54,846 bases of DNA from an uncultured Lachnospiraceae bacterium (GCA_947648875.1 CANSPM010000026.1:1-54846); one strand, 5' to 3'. Shown: positions 34,221 through 43,430, counted from the first letter of the stretch. A program made the numbers and translations. The notes: generated by a model not told the origin, from the sequence alone.

Positions 34221-34643
34221 TTAATTTGTCTGAAAATCCAGATATTCCTGCGCCCTGTCCTTAATCGCCCTGTCTACATCCGTTCTGCCGACAATTTCTT
34301 TCAAAATCCCCATAAACGCTTCCGCCTGTGTCCCTCCGTTGATACACCTGTTGGCCATCCAGACGGTGGTAACAGTGGGCGTTCTACGCAATGATTTCAG
34401 AAGAAGATTCTCATATTCACCACTGAATTGCTCGATAAAATGCACAATGGCTCCCGGGTCACCAAAATACGCTGTGGGATGCCGCTCCAACAGCTGCAGC
34501 AACGGTTCGAGCGCCTCCATCCTGTAACCGGCACCTGTAATGGCGTCTATACAATCATATAGTACAAGCGTATCCGCCTCCTCGTATTCGTCAATAGAGT
34601 TCTCCATCTTCGCAATCTCCTGTTCCAGAAGTGCCATATCCAT
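34221..34643 (-). CDS. Small helical-repeat protein of unknown function
   Basis: 140 residues, alternating amphipathic helices that suggest short HEAT- or TPR-like repeats. The core LLQLLERHPTAYFGDPGAIVHFIEQF, then NLLLKSLRRTPTVTTVWMANRCI resembles, from memory, an orphan immunity-like family seen in many Firmicutes; I cannot confirm it. No toxin gene is nearby. It has weak ribosome-site support and is well separated from its neighbours. Treated as a hypothetical protein with uncertain role. Confidence 0.45.
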   Translation of the reverse strand: MDMALLEQEIAKMENSIDEYEEADTLVLYDCIDAITGAGYRMEALEPLLQLLERHPTAYFGDPGAIVHFIEQFSGEYENLLLKSLRRTPTVTTVWMANRCINGGTQAEAFMGILKEIVGRTDVDRAIKDRAQEYLDFQTN

Positions 34644-35097
34644 CCCCCCTCCAAAAAGCCTGATATCTTCTATAAAAGACCGGCATTACAGCCGGATCAC
34701 AGCATTCACCGCCTACAATATTTCATTGCCGCAAACCTCCCAGCTTTCCCGGGGAGAAAAACCGATGGAGCCACGCAAACCCGGCGCCAATCCCCTTTGC
34801 GGCATATTCTCTAAAACGGCTTTGCAACAATCCCTCAAGCCGCAGCAGGCACCCCGGCCCTGTAGTCAGCGACCATTGCCCCCAGGATTAACCAAGGCTT
34901 TCAATAAACTTTCCAATGCCGCTGACCGCAACTGCCCTCCGGGTGTGCCCGCCTGCACTCTGTAATGACGTCCCCGCTCAATCCCCTGAGCAGACTGCCG
35001 CAAAACGGCTTCCAACGCGCCGTCTGGCTACATGCATATCCCATCCGCCCGGCCAATGCCCGGAGAGAACAGGGATGCCGTCACAAAAATATTTACC
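34644..35097. other. Intergenic stretch, no gene supported
   Basis: About 450 bp between the small helical protein and uxaA. No ORF with a good ribosome site is seen on either strand. Two loosely similar stretches, CAATCCCCTTTGCGGC...AAAACGGC (from 34788) and CAATCCCCTGAGCAG...AAAACGGC (from 34979), and a GACCGGC-ATTACA-GCCGG hairpin (34680-34697) are present; this may be decayed sequence or a pair of degenerate repeats. Confidence 0.5.
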
Positions 35098-36663
35098 TCA
35101 CAGGGTTACACCCTGCTTAAAGATCGCCATATCATGGAACCCCGCCACCTCGCTGCATACCTGCCTGCCGGAAGCCACCTCCACCACGTAATCAAACAGA
35201 TGCCGTGCCTCCTGGGTCATGGATTTATCCTCCACCAACACTCCTGCGTTAAAATCAATCCAATTCGCCTTTTTGTTCGCCAGTGTGGAGTTGGTGGAAA
35301 TCTTCACCGTGGGCACGGGGGAGGCAAAAGGCGTCCCCCGCCCGGTGGTAAACAGCACGATCTGGGCTCCCGCCGCCGCCAGCGCGGTAGCCGCCACCAA
35401 ATCGTTTCCGGGAGCGCTGAGAAGGTTCAGTCCCGGCGTTCCCACGCGCTCCCCATATTGCAGCACCCCCCTTACCAGAGCACTGCCGGATTTTTGCGTG
35501 CAGCCCAGAGATTTGTCCTCCAGGGTGGAGATACCGCCCTTTTTATTGCCTGGAGACGGATTTTCATAGATGGTCTGATTGTGGCTTTTAAAATATTTTT
35601 TAAAATCATTGATCAGATCCACCGTCTTGTGAAACAGCTCCTCATTGGCGCAGCGGTTCATCAGAATCGTCTCCGCGCCGAACATCTCCGGCACCTCCGT
35701 CAGAATCGTCGTGCCGCCCCTGGCGATGAGCAAGTCCGAAAAACGGCCCACCAGCGGGTTTGCGGTGATACCGGAGAGGCCGTCACTGCCCCCGCATTTC
35801 ATACCGATCACCAACTTGCTGACGCTGACCGGCTCCCTTTCAAAGCCTGCCGCGTAATCGATCAGTCCCTTGATCAGTTCCACCGCGTCCGCAATCTCAT
35901 CCTCGGACTCCTGCGCCACCAGAAATTTCACTCTGTTCTCATCGTAATCCCCAATGTAGGGCTTCAGCACATCAATATTGCTGTTCTCGCAGCCCAATCC
36001 CAGCACCAGCACGCCGCCCGCGTTGGGATGTCTGATCAGATCCGCCAGAATGGCGCGGGTGTGCTCCTGGTCATCCCCCATCTGGGAACAGCCATAGGGA
36101 TGTGGGAAAGCGATGACCTCCTGCACAGAGCCTCTGACAAAAGCGTTTGCCTGCCTGGCAATGGCCGTGGCCACATTATTGACGCAGCCCACCGTGGGGA
36201 CGACCCAGATCTCATTGCGCACCCCCACCTGGCCGTCCGAACGTTTAAATCCCATGAAAGTTATGTCCTCTGCGGCCGTATCGGTTTCCGCCCCAAAGCC
36301 CTCCGCCACAGAACCCATCCCGGCTTCCGAACTCTCTTTTGCCGCTGCCTCAGCCACTGCCGCCACCGGCTCATAACTGTACTCCAGCAGTTCTCCCAGT
36401 GCCGTTCCCACATTGTGGGTGTGAATCCAGGCCCCCGCCGGAATATCCTCTCTGGCATTGCCGATGCGGTAGCCATACTTGACAACTTCTCCGCCGGCGG
36501 GAATGTCGCAGACTGCCATCTTATGCCCGGCGGGTATCTCCTCCCGGGCGGTGATCCGGCTCTCCTCACCGGATACCTCCACCGTGACGGTCTCCCCCCG
36601 GGGAATGGCGTTAAGAGCCACCACTACATTGTCATTGTCGTTTATTTTTAAGAAATTCTGCAT
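35098..36663 (-). CDS. uxaA: Altronate dehydratase
   Basis: 521 residues; converts D-altronate to 2-keto-3-deoxygluconate, third step of galacturonate breakdown. The N-terminal SAF domain (residues about 1-100, ending THNVGTALGELLEYSYEP) is joined to the catalytic part (GFKRSDGQVGVRNEIWVVPTVGC) by an Ala/Glu/Ser-rich linker of about 35 residues. Catalytic-region motifs include FPHPYGCSQMGDD, LGCENSNID and KCGGSDGLSGITANP, where Cys residues bind the metal. It overlaps the 3' end of uxaB by 16 nt, so translation is probably coupled. Confidence 0.94.
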   Translation of the reverse strand: MQNFLKINDNDNVVVALNAIPRGETVTVEVSGEESRITAREEIPAGHKMAVCDIPAGGEVVKYGYRIGNAREDIPAGAWIHTHNVGTALGELLEYSYEPVAAVAEAAAKESSEAGMGSVAEGFGAETDTAAEDITFMGFKRSDGQVGVRNEIWVVPTVGCVNNVATAIARQANAFVRGSVQEVIAFPHPYGCSQMGDDQEHTRAILADLIRHPNAGGVLVLGLGCENSNIDVLKPYIGDYDENRVKFLVAQESEDEIADAVELIKGLIDYAAGFEREPVSVSKLVIGMKCGGSDGLSGITANPLVGRFSDLLIARGGTTILTEVPEMFGAETILMNRCANEELFHKTVDLINDFKKYFKSHNQTIYENPSPGNKKGGISTLEDKSLGCTQKSGSALVRGVLQYGERVGTPGLNLLSAPGNDLVAATALAAAGAQIVLFTTGRGTPFASPVPTVKISTNSTLANKKANWIDFNAGVLVEDKSMTQEARHLFDYVVEVASGRQVCSEVAGFHDMAIFKQGVTL

Positions 36664-38108
36664 AGCGCCGCCCTCATACCGTTTTCCCTGATATCATTCA
36701 GATAGGCTGTCACCGCGTCCGTCAGGCCGGGCACCTTATTTAAATCCTGTCCATGGAAGTCTTCCCTGCCCAGATACGCAGTCACAAAACTGCCGATATC
36801 TTTGCGACAGTTGTCCCGGAAGAACTCCAGCACCGGCATATCGTCCTTGATCAGATAACTCTCGCCGTTCCGATCCCCCAGAAGAGCGCCGTCCCTGATT
36901 TCGTCACCGCAGTAGAAAGCCATCAGCGCTGCGATGGAGAATGTCATATGCGCCGGGAGCCTGCCGAACTTATCCACATATCCCAACAGACTGGGCAGAC
37001 ACCTTGCCCTCCACTTGGACACGGAATTTAAGGAGATCGCCAGCAGAGCATGATCCACATATGGGTTATTAAAGCGGTTTACCACCTCTCCCGCAAACGC
37101 TTTCAATTCCTCTTCCGGCAACGTCAGCGTAGGGATCACCTCGTCAAATATGGTTTTGTTCATAAAGTCACGTACGTCTTTATCCTCCATGGATTCTCTC
37201 ACAATATTGTTGCCGCAGAGCCAGGAAGCCAGCACAAAAGAAGTGTGGGCGCCGTTTAAGATGCGCACCTTTCTCTGCTTGTAGGGATGATGATCATCGG
37301 TGAACACCACCGGCAGGCCCGCGCCTGGCAGATCAAACTCCCGGCTGATATCCCTGTCCGACTCTATTACCCACAGAGCGAAAGGTTCTCCTGTCACCAT
37401 GATATGGTCCTCATAGCCCAGCTTTTCCCACTCCTCCTTCTCCGTGGCGCGGGGATAGCCGGTGACAATGCGGTCCACCAAAGTCGCTGTGAAGATGCAG
37501 GCCTCCTCCACCCAGGTTTTGAAAGCATCGGAAAGTTTCCAGTTGGCAATCTGCTGCATCACACACTTTTTCAGCATGATTCCGTTGTCGTCAATCAGTT
37601 CCACCGGAAGCATCACCAGCCCCTTTGCGGTATCCCCTTTGAAAGTCTCAAACCTGTGATATAAAAACTTGGTCAGCTTGCCGGGAAAACTCTTGGGAGG
37701 ATTCATCTCAAATCTGTCGTCCGCATCATAGACAATCCCGGCCTCCGTGGTGTTGGAAACCACAAAGCGAAGGGTATCAATCTCCGCCAGCCCCATAAAC
37801 TTATCGTATTCATGAATGGCGTCCACCGCGTCGGCCACGCTGGTCACCACTCTGTTGATGATTCCGGCTTCACCGTCCACATTGCCCCGCAGAGAGACGG
37901 TATACTGACAGTCCTGCTTATGGAACATATCCAGATTGCCGAAATCAATGGGCTTGATCAGAACAATATCTCCGTCAAACTTGCCCTGCTCATTGGCAAT
38001 GTCGATCATGTAATCCACAAATGCCCGCAGAAAATTGCCCTCCCCAAATTGTACGACCTTGACCGGTCTCTCCTTCTTGCCGGTCATGCTCTTGTTTAAT
38101 ACGTCCAT
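36648..38108 (-). CDS. uxaB: Tagaturonate reductase
   Basis: 486 residues from MDVLNKSMTG; AGAGGAGG lies 6 nt upstream, whereas the longer in-frame start at 38228 is in the leader. NAD-dependent reduction of D-tagaturonate to D-altronate. The family N-terminal motif VVQFGEGNFLRAFVDY and the mannitol-dehydrogenase-type C-terminal domain (LNGAHTSFVLASWLCGN and KWRARCLPSLLGYVDKFGRLP) are clear. First gene of the uxaB-uxaA unit; the promoter and operator are at 38329-38377. Fructuronate reductase (uxuB) is the closest alternative, but the pairing with uxaA favours tagaturonate. Confidence 0.93.
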   Translation of the reverse strand: MDVLNKSMTGKKERPVKVVQFGEGNFLRAFVDYMIDIANEQGKFDGDIVLIKPIDFGNLDMFHKQDCQYTVSLRGNVDGEAGIINRVVTSVADAVDAIHEYDKFMGLAEIDTLRFVVSNTTEAGIVYDADDRFEMNPPKSFPGKLTKFLYHRFETFKGDTAKGLVMLPVELIDDNGIMLKKCVMQQIANWKLSDAFKTWVEEACIFTATLVDRIVTGYPRATEKEEWEKLGYEDHIMVTGEPFALWVIESDRDISREFDLPGAGLPVVFTDDHHPYKQRKVRILNGAHTSFVLASWLCGNNIVRESMEDKDVRDFMNKTIFDEVIPTLTLPEEELKAFAGEVVNRFNNPYVDHALLAISLNSVSKWRARCLPSLLGYVDKFGRLPAHMTFSIAALMAFYCGDEIRDGALLGDRNGESYLIKDDMPVLEFFRDNCRKDIGSFVTAYLGREDFHGQDLNKVPGLTDAVTAYLNDIRENGMRAALCRIS

Positions 38109-38328
38109 AACTCCTCCTCTTTTCTGCTGTCCCCAGCTTCTCTCAGCGTGCCGTCTCAGCCGTATCCCGCAAATTTTTGCGGCATCAGCTCCTCTCTCTG
38201 CTCCCCGGTTCACAAATTTCATGCGCACCGTGAAATTACATCAGCCGGCAGATAAGGCCCGACAGCCCTCACGCTTCATTGTTACATACTTATTTTCTAA
38301 GAAACCGTACTTTACATGGCGCTTTTCA

Positions 38329-38342
38329 TGTAAGTACTTACA
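38329..38342. promoter_or_regulatory. TGTAA-N4-TTACA operator in front of uxaB
   Basis: TGTAAGTACTTACA, a perfect 14-bp palindrome placed 6 nt after the -10 box of the uxaB promoter. One of three like sites in the window. The centre TA differs from a cre consensus, which argues for the local LacI-type regulator over CcpA. Confidence 0.7.
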
Positions 38343-38348
38343 ATTTTA

Positions 38349-38377
38349 ATTGTACTTCCAAACCATACATTCGTCAA
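38349..38377 (-). promoter_or_regulatory. sigma-A promoter of uxaB-uxaA
   Basis: Minus strand TTGACG (plus 38372-38377), 17-nt spacer, TACAAT (plus 38349-38354). The leader before the uxaB start codon is about 235 nt, long enough to hold further regulation. Confidence 0.75.
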
Positions 38378-38393
38378 GAACATAAAAATAGTT

Positions 38394-38423
38394 CTTGAAA
38401 AATTTTTCAAGATTCGTTATAAT
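38394..38423 (+). promoter_or_regulatory. sigma-A promoter of the LacI-family gene, overlapping an 18-bp palindrome
   Basis: TTGAAA (38395-38400), 17-nt spacer, TATAAT (38418-38423). The perfect palindrome CTTGAAAAATTTTTCAAG (38394-38411) covers the -35 box, and GTTCTTGA/TCAAGAAC pairs across the divergent region. A second protein may bind here. Confidence 0.75.
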
Positions 38424-38441
38424 TCAGAATAGGGAAAACAC

Positions 38442-38455
38442 TGTAACCGCTTACA
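38442..38455. promoter_or_regulatory. TGTAA-N4-TTACA operator in front of the LacI-family gene
   Basis: TGTAACCGCTTACA, 18 nt past the -10 box. It fits the cre consensus TGWAANCGNTNWCA exactly as well as the other local operators, so CcpA binding or autoregulation are both possible. Confidence 0.7.
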
Positions 38456-38488
38456 AATAATTTTTCATAAGAGATGGGACTTGTGCGT

Positions 38489-39520
38489 ATGACAATATAT
38501 GATATATCCGAAAGAGCAGGCGTCTCCATCGCCACCGTGTCCAGAGTGCTCAACGGCAGTAGTAATGTCAGCGAAAAGACCAAGCAGAAGGTCCTGGATG
38601 TCATCAATCAATGTGAATACACCCCCAACGCTTTTGCCAGGGGACTGGGACTCAACACCATGAAAACCATCGGCATCATGTGCGCTGATTCCTCCGACCT
38701 GTATCTGGCCAAAGCCATTTACTATATAGAACAGAAACTGCGGGCCAACGGGTATGACAGCATTTTGTGCTGCACAGGGTACAGTCTGGAGAGCAAAAAA
38801 AGCTGCATGAATCTGCTGATCACCAAGAAGGTGGACGGCATTATTCTGGTGGGCTCCAATTTCGTCTATGACAAAGACGCGGAGAACCGATACATTCTCG
38901 ACGCTGCTGCCCAGGTTCCGGTGATGCTGCTGAACGCCGCGCTGGAGGCCCCCAATGTATACAGCATTCTGTCGGACGATTTTTCATCCGTGTATGAGGC
39001 TACCATGCAGCTGATCCTGTCCGGAGTGGAGGACATTCTGTACTTCACCAATTCCTCCTCCTACAGCAGCAAGAAAAAAATGGCGGGCTTCCGCAATGCC
39101 ATGGAATCGCAGAAACTGTTCAGCAGCGGCAGCCTGATTCAGTTTTACCAGGGTTCCCACGAGGATATCCACGCCATGGCGGATCATCTGATGAAACTCT
39201 ACCAGAAAGGATTGCGTTTTCACGGTATCATCGCCTCGGATGACTGTCTGGCCATGGGGGCCGTCCGTTTTGCGCTGAACGCCGGCCTTTCCATCCCCGA
39301 GGATTTATGCGTCATCGGATATAATAACTCCCTGCTGGTATACTGCTGTGAGCCGGAGATGTCCAGTATTGACAACAAGCTGGAAACGCTGTGCCAAAAT
39401 CTGATTCTCACCCTGATGGGAGTGCTGGGCGGCAAGGAAATGCCTAAACAGACCGTGTTTTCCGGGGAAGTGATCCATCGCGGCACCACCCTGGCCGGCA
39501 GCGGAGACTGCCAGAAATAA
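38489..39520 (+). CDS. LacI-family transcriptional regulator of pectin/uronate genes (inferred)
   Basis: 343 residues from MTIYDISERA, the normal LacI start; GGGA is 9 nt upstream. An earlier ATG at 38474 adds five residues and is possible. The helix-turn-helix is residues 1-45 (DISERAGVSIATVSRVLNGS), followed by the hinge and a periplasmic-binding-like effector domain (about residues 60-340, with IPEDLCVIGYNNS). The effector is unknown; an uronate or KDG is likely from position. It diverges from uxaB and is followed by uxaC. The palindrome at its promoter implies self-control. Confidence 0.9.
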   Translation: MTIYDISERAGVSIATVSRVLNGSSNVSEKTKQKVLDVINQCEYTPNAFARGLGLNTMKTIGIMCADSSDLYLAKAIYYIEQKLRANGYDSILCCTGYSLESKKSCMNLLITKKVDGIILVGSNFVYDKDAENRYILDAAAQVPVMLLNAALEAPNVYSILSDDFSSVYEATMQLILSGVEDILYFTNSSSYSSKKKMAGFRNAMESQKLFSSGSLIQFYQGSHEDIHAMADHLMKLYQKGLRFHGIIASDDCLAMGAVRFALNAGLSIPEDLCVIGYNNSLLVYCCEPEMSSIDNKLETLCQNLILTLMGVLGGKEMPKQTVFSGEVIHRGTTLAGSGDCQK

Positions 39521-39588
39521 TTGCGATGTTCTTCCGGTATCAAAAGCATCAAGCTATCACATACACTTAAAAAATGGAGGAAAGTAAA

Positions 39589-40998
39589 ATGAAAGGTTTT
39601 ATGGACAAGGATTTTTTACTGGAAACGGAGACTGCCAGAAAGCTGTTCCATGACTATGCCGAGACCACTCCCGTGCTGGACTATCACTGTCATATCAATC
39701 CCAGGGAGATCGCTGAGGACAGGCAGTTCGACAATATCACCCAGGTATGGCTGGGCGGCGATCATTACAAATGGCGCTTTATGCGCTCCTGCGGCGTGGA
39801 GGAAAAATATATCACCGGGGACGCCTCCGACTACGAAAAATTCTGCAAATGGGCGGAATGCCTGGGCAAGGCCATCGGCAATCCCCTGTTCCACTGGAGC
39901 CATCTGGAGTTGCAGAGATATTTTGGCTACAACGGCGTACTGAGCAAAAAGACCGCAGACGAAGTGTGGAACCTGTGCAACGAAAAGCTCCAGGAGCCTT
40001 CCATGAGCGTTCGCAATCTGATTCGCCAGAGCAATGTGACACTGATCTGCACCACCGACGATCCCGTCGATTCTCTGGAATGGCACAAAAAGATCGCTGC
40101 GGATGACAGCTTTGAGGTGAAAGTGCTTCCCGCCTGGAGACCCGACAAAGCCATGAATATTGAGAAGCCTGACTATCTGGATTATCTGGATAAACTGGCC
40201 GTAGCCGTGGGCAAAACCGAGATTATCACCTTTGCCCAGCTTAAAGATGCCCTGAGGGAGCGCATGGCTTTCTTCTCCTCCATGGGCTGCAATGTATCGG
40301 ACCACGCTCTGGAGTATGTAATGTACTGCCCCGCCTCCGACGACGAGATCGAGGAAATCTTCTTAAAGCGTCAGAACCGCATGATCCCCACCAAGGAGGA
40401 GGAATTGAAATTCAAGACGGCCTTCATGCTGTTTGTGGGCAGGGAATACGCAAAGCTTGACTGGGCCATGCAGCTGCACTACGGCTGTAAGAGGGACAAT
40501 AACACATTGATGTACGAAAAGCTGGGCCCCGACACGGGCTACGACTGCATCAACAATTATGCTCCTTCCTCGCAAATGGCTGATTTCCTGAATGCGCTGA
40601 TCCGGGAAAACGCGCTGCCCAGAACGATCCTGTACAGCTTAAATCCCAACGACAATCAGGCCATTGGCTCCATCCTGGGGTGCTTCCAGGACAGCACCGC
40701 AGTGGCCAAGATCCAGCAGGGCAGCGCTTGGTGGTTCAATGATCACAAGACCGGTATGCAGGATCAGATGATCTCTCTTGCCAATCTGGGCAATCTGTCC
40801 GGCTTTGTGGGAATGCTCACCGACTCCAGGAGTTTCCTCTCCTACACCAGGCATGAGTACTTCCGCCGTATTCTGTGCAATCTGATCGGAGGATGGGTGG
40901 AAAACGGAGAGTTCCCGGAGGATATGGATATCCTGTCGGAGATTGTCACGGATATCTCCTACAACAACGCCAAAAGATATTTTAAGTTCCCCTTATAA
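39589..40998 (+). CDS. uxaC: Glucuronate/galacturonate isomerase
   Basis: 469 residues from MKGFMDKDFL; GGAGG lies 9 nt upstream of this ATG, and an earlier ATG at 39574 overlaps the site. It converts galacturonate to tagaturonate and glucuronate to fructuronate. Amidohydrolase-type TIM barrel with metal-ligand motif DYHCHINPREIA (residues about 30-41), the substrate loop LICTTDDPVDSLEWH, and LSLYSLNPNDNQAIGS-like later motif. It lies 68 nt after the LacI gene and is likely cotranscribed with it. With UxaB and UxaA it completes the path to KDG. Confidence 0.95.
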   Translation: MKGFMDKDFLLETETARKLFHDYAETTPVLDYHCHINPREIAEDRQFDNITQVWLGGDHYKWRFMRSCGVEEKYITGDASDYEKFCKWAECLGKAIGNPLFHWSHLELQRYFGYNGVLSKKTADEVWNLCNEKLQEPSMSVRNLIRQSNVTLICTTDDPVDSLEWHKKIAADDSFEVKVLPAWRPDKAMNIEKPDYLDYLDKLAVAVGKTEIITFAQLKDALRERMAFFSSMGCNVSDHALEYVMYCPASDDEIEEIFLKRQNRMIPTKEEELKFKTAFMLFVGREYAKLDWAMQLHYGCKRDNNTLMYEKLGPDTGYDCINNYAPSSQMADFLNALIRENALPRTILYSLNPNDNQAIGSILGCFQDSTAVAKIQQGSAWWFNDHKTGMQDQMISLANLGNLSGFVGMLTDSRSFLSYTRHEYFRRILCNLIGGWVENGEFPEDMDILSEIVTDISYNNAKRYFKFPL

Positions 40999-41017
40999 GG
41001 GATTGTGAGCATGTTAC

Positions 41018-41052
41018 AAAGGGCCAGACTTCCCTGTGGAGTCCGGCCCTTT
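41018..41052 (+). terminator. Terminator after uxaC
   Basis: Stem AAAGGGCCAGACT / AGTCCGGCCCTTT with one mismatch, loop about 9 nt, followed by CCTTCC. It ends the LacI-uxaC unit 20 nt past the uxaC stop. Confidence 0.8.
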
Positions 41053-41168
41053 CCTTCCATGCGCAATATATTTGGATGTTCCGCATCCAGGCACACGTTG
41101 ACTCGATCACACGGACATAGCAGGAGTTGGCCCCGCCCAACCTCCGATCATGCAGGAAGAGGTAAACC

Positions 41169-41993
41169 ATGACGGCATTTACATGCAGAGGACGGTCTGA
41201 TATTGACAAAATAATCATCTACAAGGGACTGCGGGGAGATAATACCCCTCTACAGCCAGACCACTACCACGGCTTTTATGAAATCTTCTGCCTGCTGTCC
41301 GGCAAATGTCGTTTCCTGCTCCGGGACCAGGTTCACGAATTGGAAAAGGGAGACCTGGTGTTTATCTCCCCCGGCGAAGTACACTATTCCCGGTACTATC
41401 CGGGCATCAACTGTGAGATGGTGGACATACTATTCAAAAAATCCCTCCTCTACAAAGATGTTGTGGGAGATGCCACCTCCTTTATGGGCAGCATTCCCAG
41501 TCTGTATCTGGAAGAATATTTTGATCTGCTCTCCCGCATGTTGTCGGAAACCACAGGGCTGGACGAATATTCCGCAGACTTTACCACCTGCTACCTCCAG
41601 CAGCTGTTGCTGTTCCTGGCCCGGCATTCCATCATGCACCAGCCCGAGCCGGAGCTGATCAATGTACGGGACGCGGATATCCAGCAGGCAACCCGCTATA
41701 TCTATCGGAATTTTCGCCGTCCTCTGACCCTGGAGAATGTGGCGGAAGTCGCCTCACTGAGCCCCACTTATTTCAGCAAAAAATTCAAGCTGGTCACGGG
41801 CATGGGATTCAAGGAGTACCTGAACTATGTGCGCTTAAAACACGCCCAGACCGCCCTGCTTACCACCGGCAACACCATCACGGATATCGCCCTGGAATGC
41901 GGCTTCAACGACAGCAACTATTTCAAGGATCTGTTTCGGAAAGTATACGGCCGCTCCCCGAGGGAGTATCGGAAAAATCCTGAAATCTCCTGA
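41169..41993 (+). CDS. AraC-family transcriptional regulator with a cupin sensor domain
   Basis: 274 residues. The N-terminal cupin (residues about 25-100, PDHYHGFYEIFCLLSG and VFISPGEVHYS) would bind a sugar or sugar acid. The C-terminal 100 residues are a double helix-turn-helix with VAEVASLSPTYFSKKFKLVTGM and ITDIALECGFNDSNYFKDLF. It lies next to uxaC and away from a transporter gene, so a role in uronate or plant-sugar regulation is plausible, not shown. GGAAGAGG precedes the ATG by about 7 nt. Confidence 0.9.
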   Translation: MTAFTCRGRSDIDKIIIYKGLRGDNTPLQPDHYHGFYEIFCLLSGKCRFLLRDQVHELEKGDLVFISPGEVHYSRYYPGINCEMVDILFKKSLLYKDVVGDATSFMGSIPSLYLEEYFDLLSRMLSETTGLDEYSADFTTCYLQQLLLFLARHSIMHQPEPELINVRDADIQQATRYIYRNFRRPLTLENVAEVASLSPTYFSKKFKLVTGMGFKEYLNYVRLKHAQTALLTTGNTITDIALECGFNDSNYFKDLFRKVYGRSPREYRKNPEIS

Positions 41994-42010
41994 TACTACA
42001 TGGGCGTAAA

Positions 42011-42041
42011 AAAAGAATCCATGCTCCACAGGGATTCTTTT
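42011..42041. terminator. Convergent terminator between the AraC gene and buk
   Basis: Stem AAAAGAATCC / GGATTCTTTT with an 11-nt loop. A-tract before and T-tract after mean it can work for both convergent genes. Confidence 0.85.
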
Positions 42042-42116
42042 GCCATAAATAGCAAGAACCTGTATCTGTCGATGATCACAAATACAGGCTCTTATATGTT
42101 ACGCAAAATACAATTC

Positions 42117-43184
42117 TCAATAGCTCATGGCCTGCTCCTCGCCATTTAGCACGCGGAGTGCTCCCTGGGCCAGGGCCAGCAGCTCATCTTCCCCGGGATA
42201 CACGGTTACAGGCGCAATCCAGCCCGCTCTCTCTTTCAGAGCGTCACATACGTCCGCGCCGTAGGCAATTCCGCCAGTGAGGATAATCTGATCCACCTTG
42301 CCGTTCAGCACACAGGCCATAGAGCCGATATCCTTGGCCACCTGTAGCAGAAATGCTTCCTTGGCCTCCGCCGCCCTGGCATCTCCTTCGTTGGCGCGCT
42401 TTGTCACCTCACGCATGTCATTGGTGCCCAGATAAGCATTGAAGCCCCCCTTGCCCACAATCATGCTGTATACTTCCTTCTCCGTATACTGACCACTGTA
42501 ACACATTTTGATTAACGCGCCGCTGGGCACCGCCCCCGCGCGCTCCGGGGAAAACGCGCCGTCGCCGTCCAGAGCGTTGAACACATCCACCACCTTGCCA
42601 TACTCATGAGCGCCAACGGACACGCCTCCGCCCATATGCACCACGATCAAACGCAGAGATTCATAAGGCTTGCCGTTCTCTTTGGCGTATCGCTTGGCAA
42701 CTGCCTTCTGATTCAGCGCATGGAACACACTGGTACGGGGCAGCTGGGGCACGCCGGAATATCTGGCGATGGGCATCAGTTCATCCACCACCACGGGGTC
42801 TACAATATAGGAGGGCGCACCGATGGCATCACCGATCTCCCTGGCCAGAATACCGCCTAAATTGGAGGCGTGCTGGCCCTGTACACCCACTTTCAGATCC
42901 GCCAGCAGAGCGTCTGTCACGGCGTAGGTGCCGCCGGGAATGGGCTTTAACATGCCCCCCCGTCCCACTACCACGTTCAGGGACTTGATATCAAAGTTCT
43001 TTTCCTCCAGCAAATCGGTGATGATCTTCTTGCGGAAATCCTTCTGCTCTACAATAGAAGCATACTGGCTGATCTCCTCCGTAGAATGACGCAGGGTCTC
43101 TTCAAACAACAGGTTCTCGTCCTCAAACACACCGATCTTGGTGGAGGTAGAACCGGGATTAATGATTAAGCTCTTCACTGACAT
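42117..43184 (-). CDS. buk: Butyrate kinase
   Basis: 355 residues from [20 protein letters not shown] lies 8 nt upstream, and the longer frame up to 43349 passes through a repeat element. Makes butyrate and ATP from butyryl phosphate. Acetokinase-family signatures: [28 protein letters not shown] and ILTGGIAYG. It follows ptb on the same strand after 246 nt that contain palindromic element A. Branched-chain acid kinases are close relatives. Confidence 0.94.
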   Translation of the reverse strand: MSVKSLIINPGSTSTKIGVFEDENLLFEETLRHSTEEISQYASIVEQKDFRKKIITDLLEEKNFDIKSLNVVVGRGGMLKPIPGGTYAVTDALLADLKVGVQGQHASNLGGILAREIGDAIGAPSYIVDPVVVDELMPIARYSGVPQLPRTSVFHALNQKAVAKRYAKENGKPYESLRLIVVHMGGGVSVGAHEYGKVVDVFNALDGDGAFSPERAGAVPSGALIKMCYSGQYTEKEVYSMIVGKGGFNAYLGTNDMREVTKRANEGDARAAEAKEAFLLQVAKDIGSMACVLNGKVDQIILTGGIAYGADVCDALKERAGWIAPVTVYPGEDELLALAQGALRVLNGEEQAMSY

Positions 43185-43241
43185 ATGTCTCTTCCCCTTT
43201 CTATTTGATGTTCTATTTGTCGTCTGTGAAACTCTCTTCCC

Positions 43242-43353
43242 GTACACAGGGATTGGGCAATACGGACAAAATAAGGGCGGCTTGCCACTGCATGAAGTTA
43301 TTTGCAAAGCAAGTATGCTTCTGAGCACGCTTTTGACTATATTGACCAATCCC
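43242..43353. repeat. Intergenic palindromic element, copy A
   Basis: Left end GTACACAGGGATTGG, arm GGGATTGGGCAATA (43249-43262), right arm TATTGACCAATCCC (43340-43353), with a 77-nt interior containing CTTGCCACT. It lies between ptb and buk, 58 nt from the buk start. The same left end with the same 17-nt spacing to CTTGCCACT occurs reversed at 51503-51550. Confidence 0.65.
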
Positions 43354-43430
43354 GTCTCCTGCGGAGAGAGGAGTTCGCAATTAACGATGGAGTTCTATAC
43401 CGCTTGCATGCGTCCTGACATAGGCGCGTT

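Noticed and set aside
34221..34643. Immunity gene of a toxin system
   Set aside because: No toxin or polymorphic toxin gene is near; similarity is from memory only.
35032..36651. Long open frame on the plus strand opposite uxaA
   Set aside because: Antisense shadow of uxaA, no ribosome site and no recognisable motif.
42011..42041. Match of CACAGGGATT to the palindromic element
   Set aside because: It is fully explained by a convergent terminator stem and shares only a short string.
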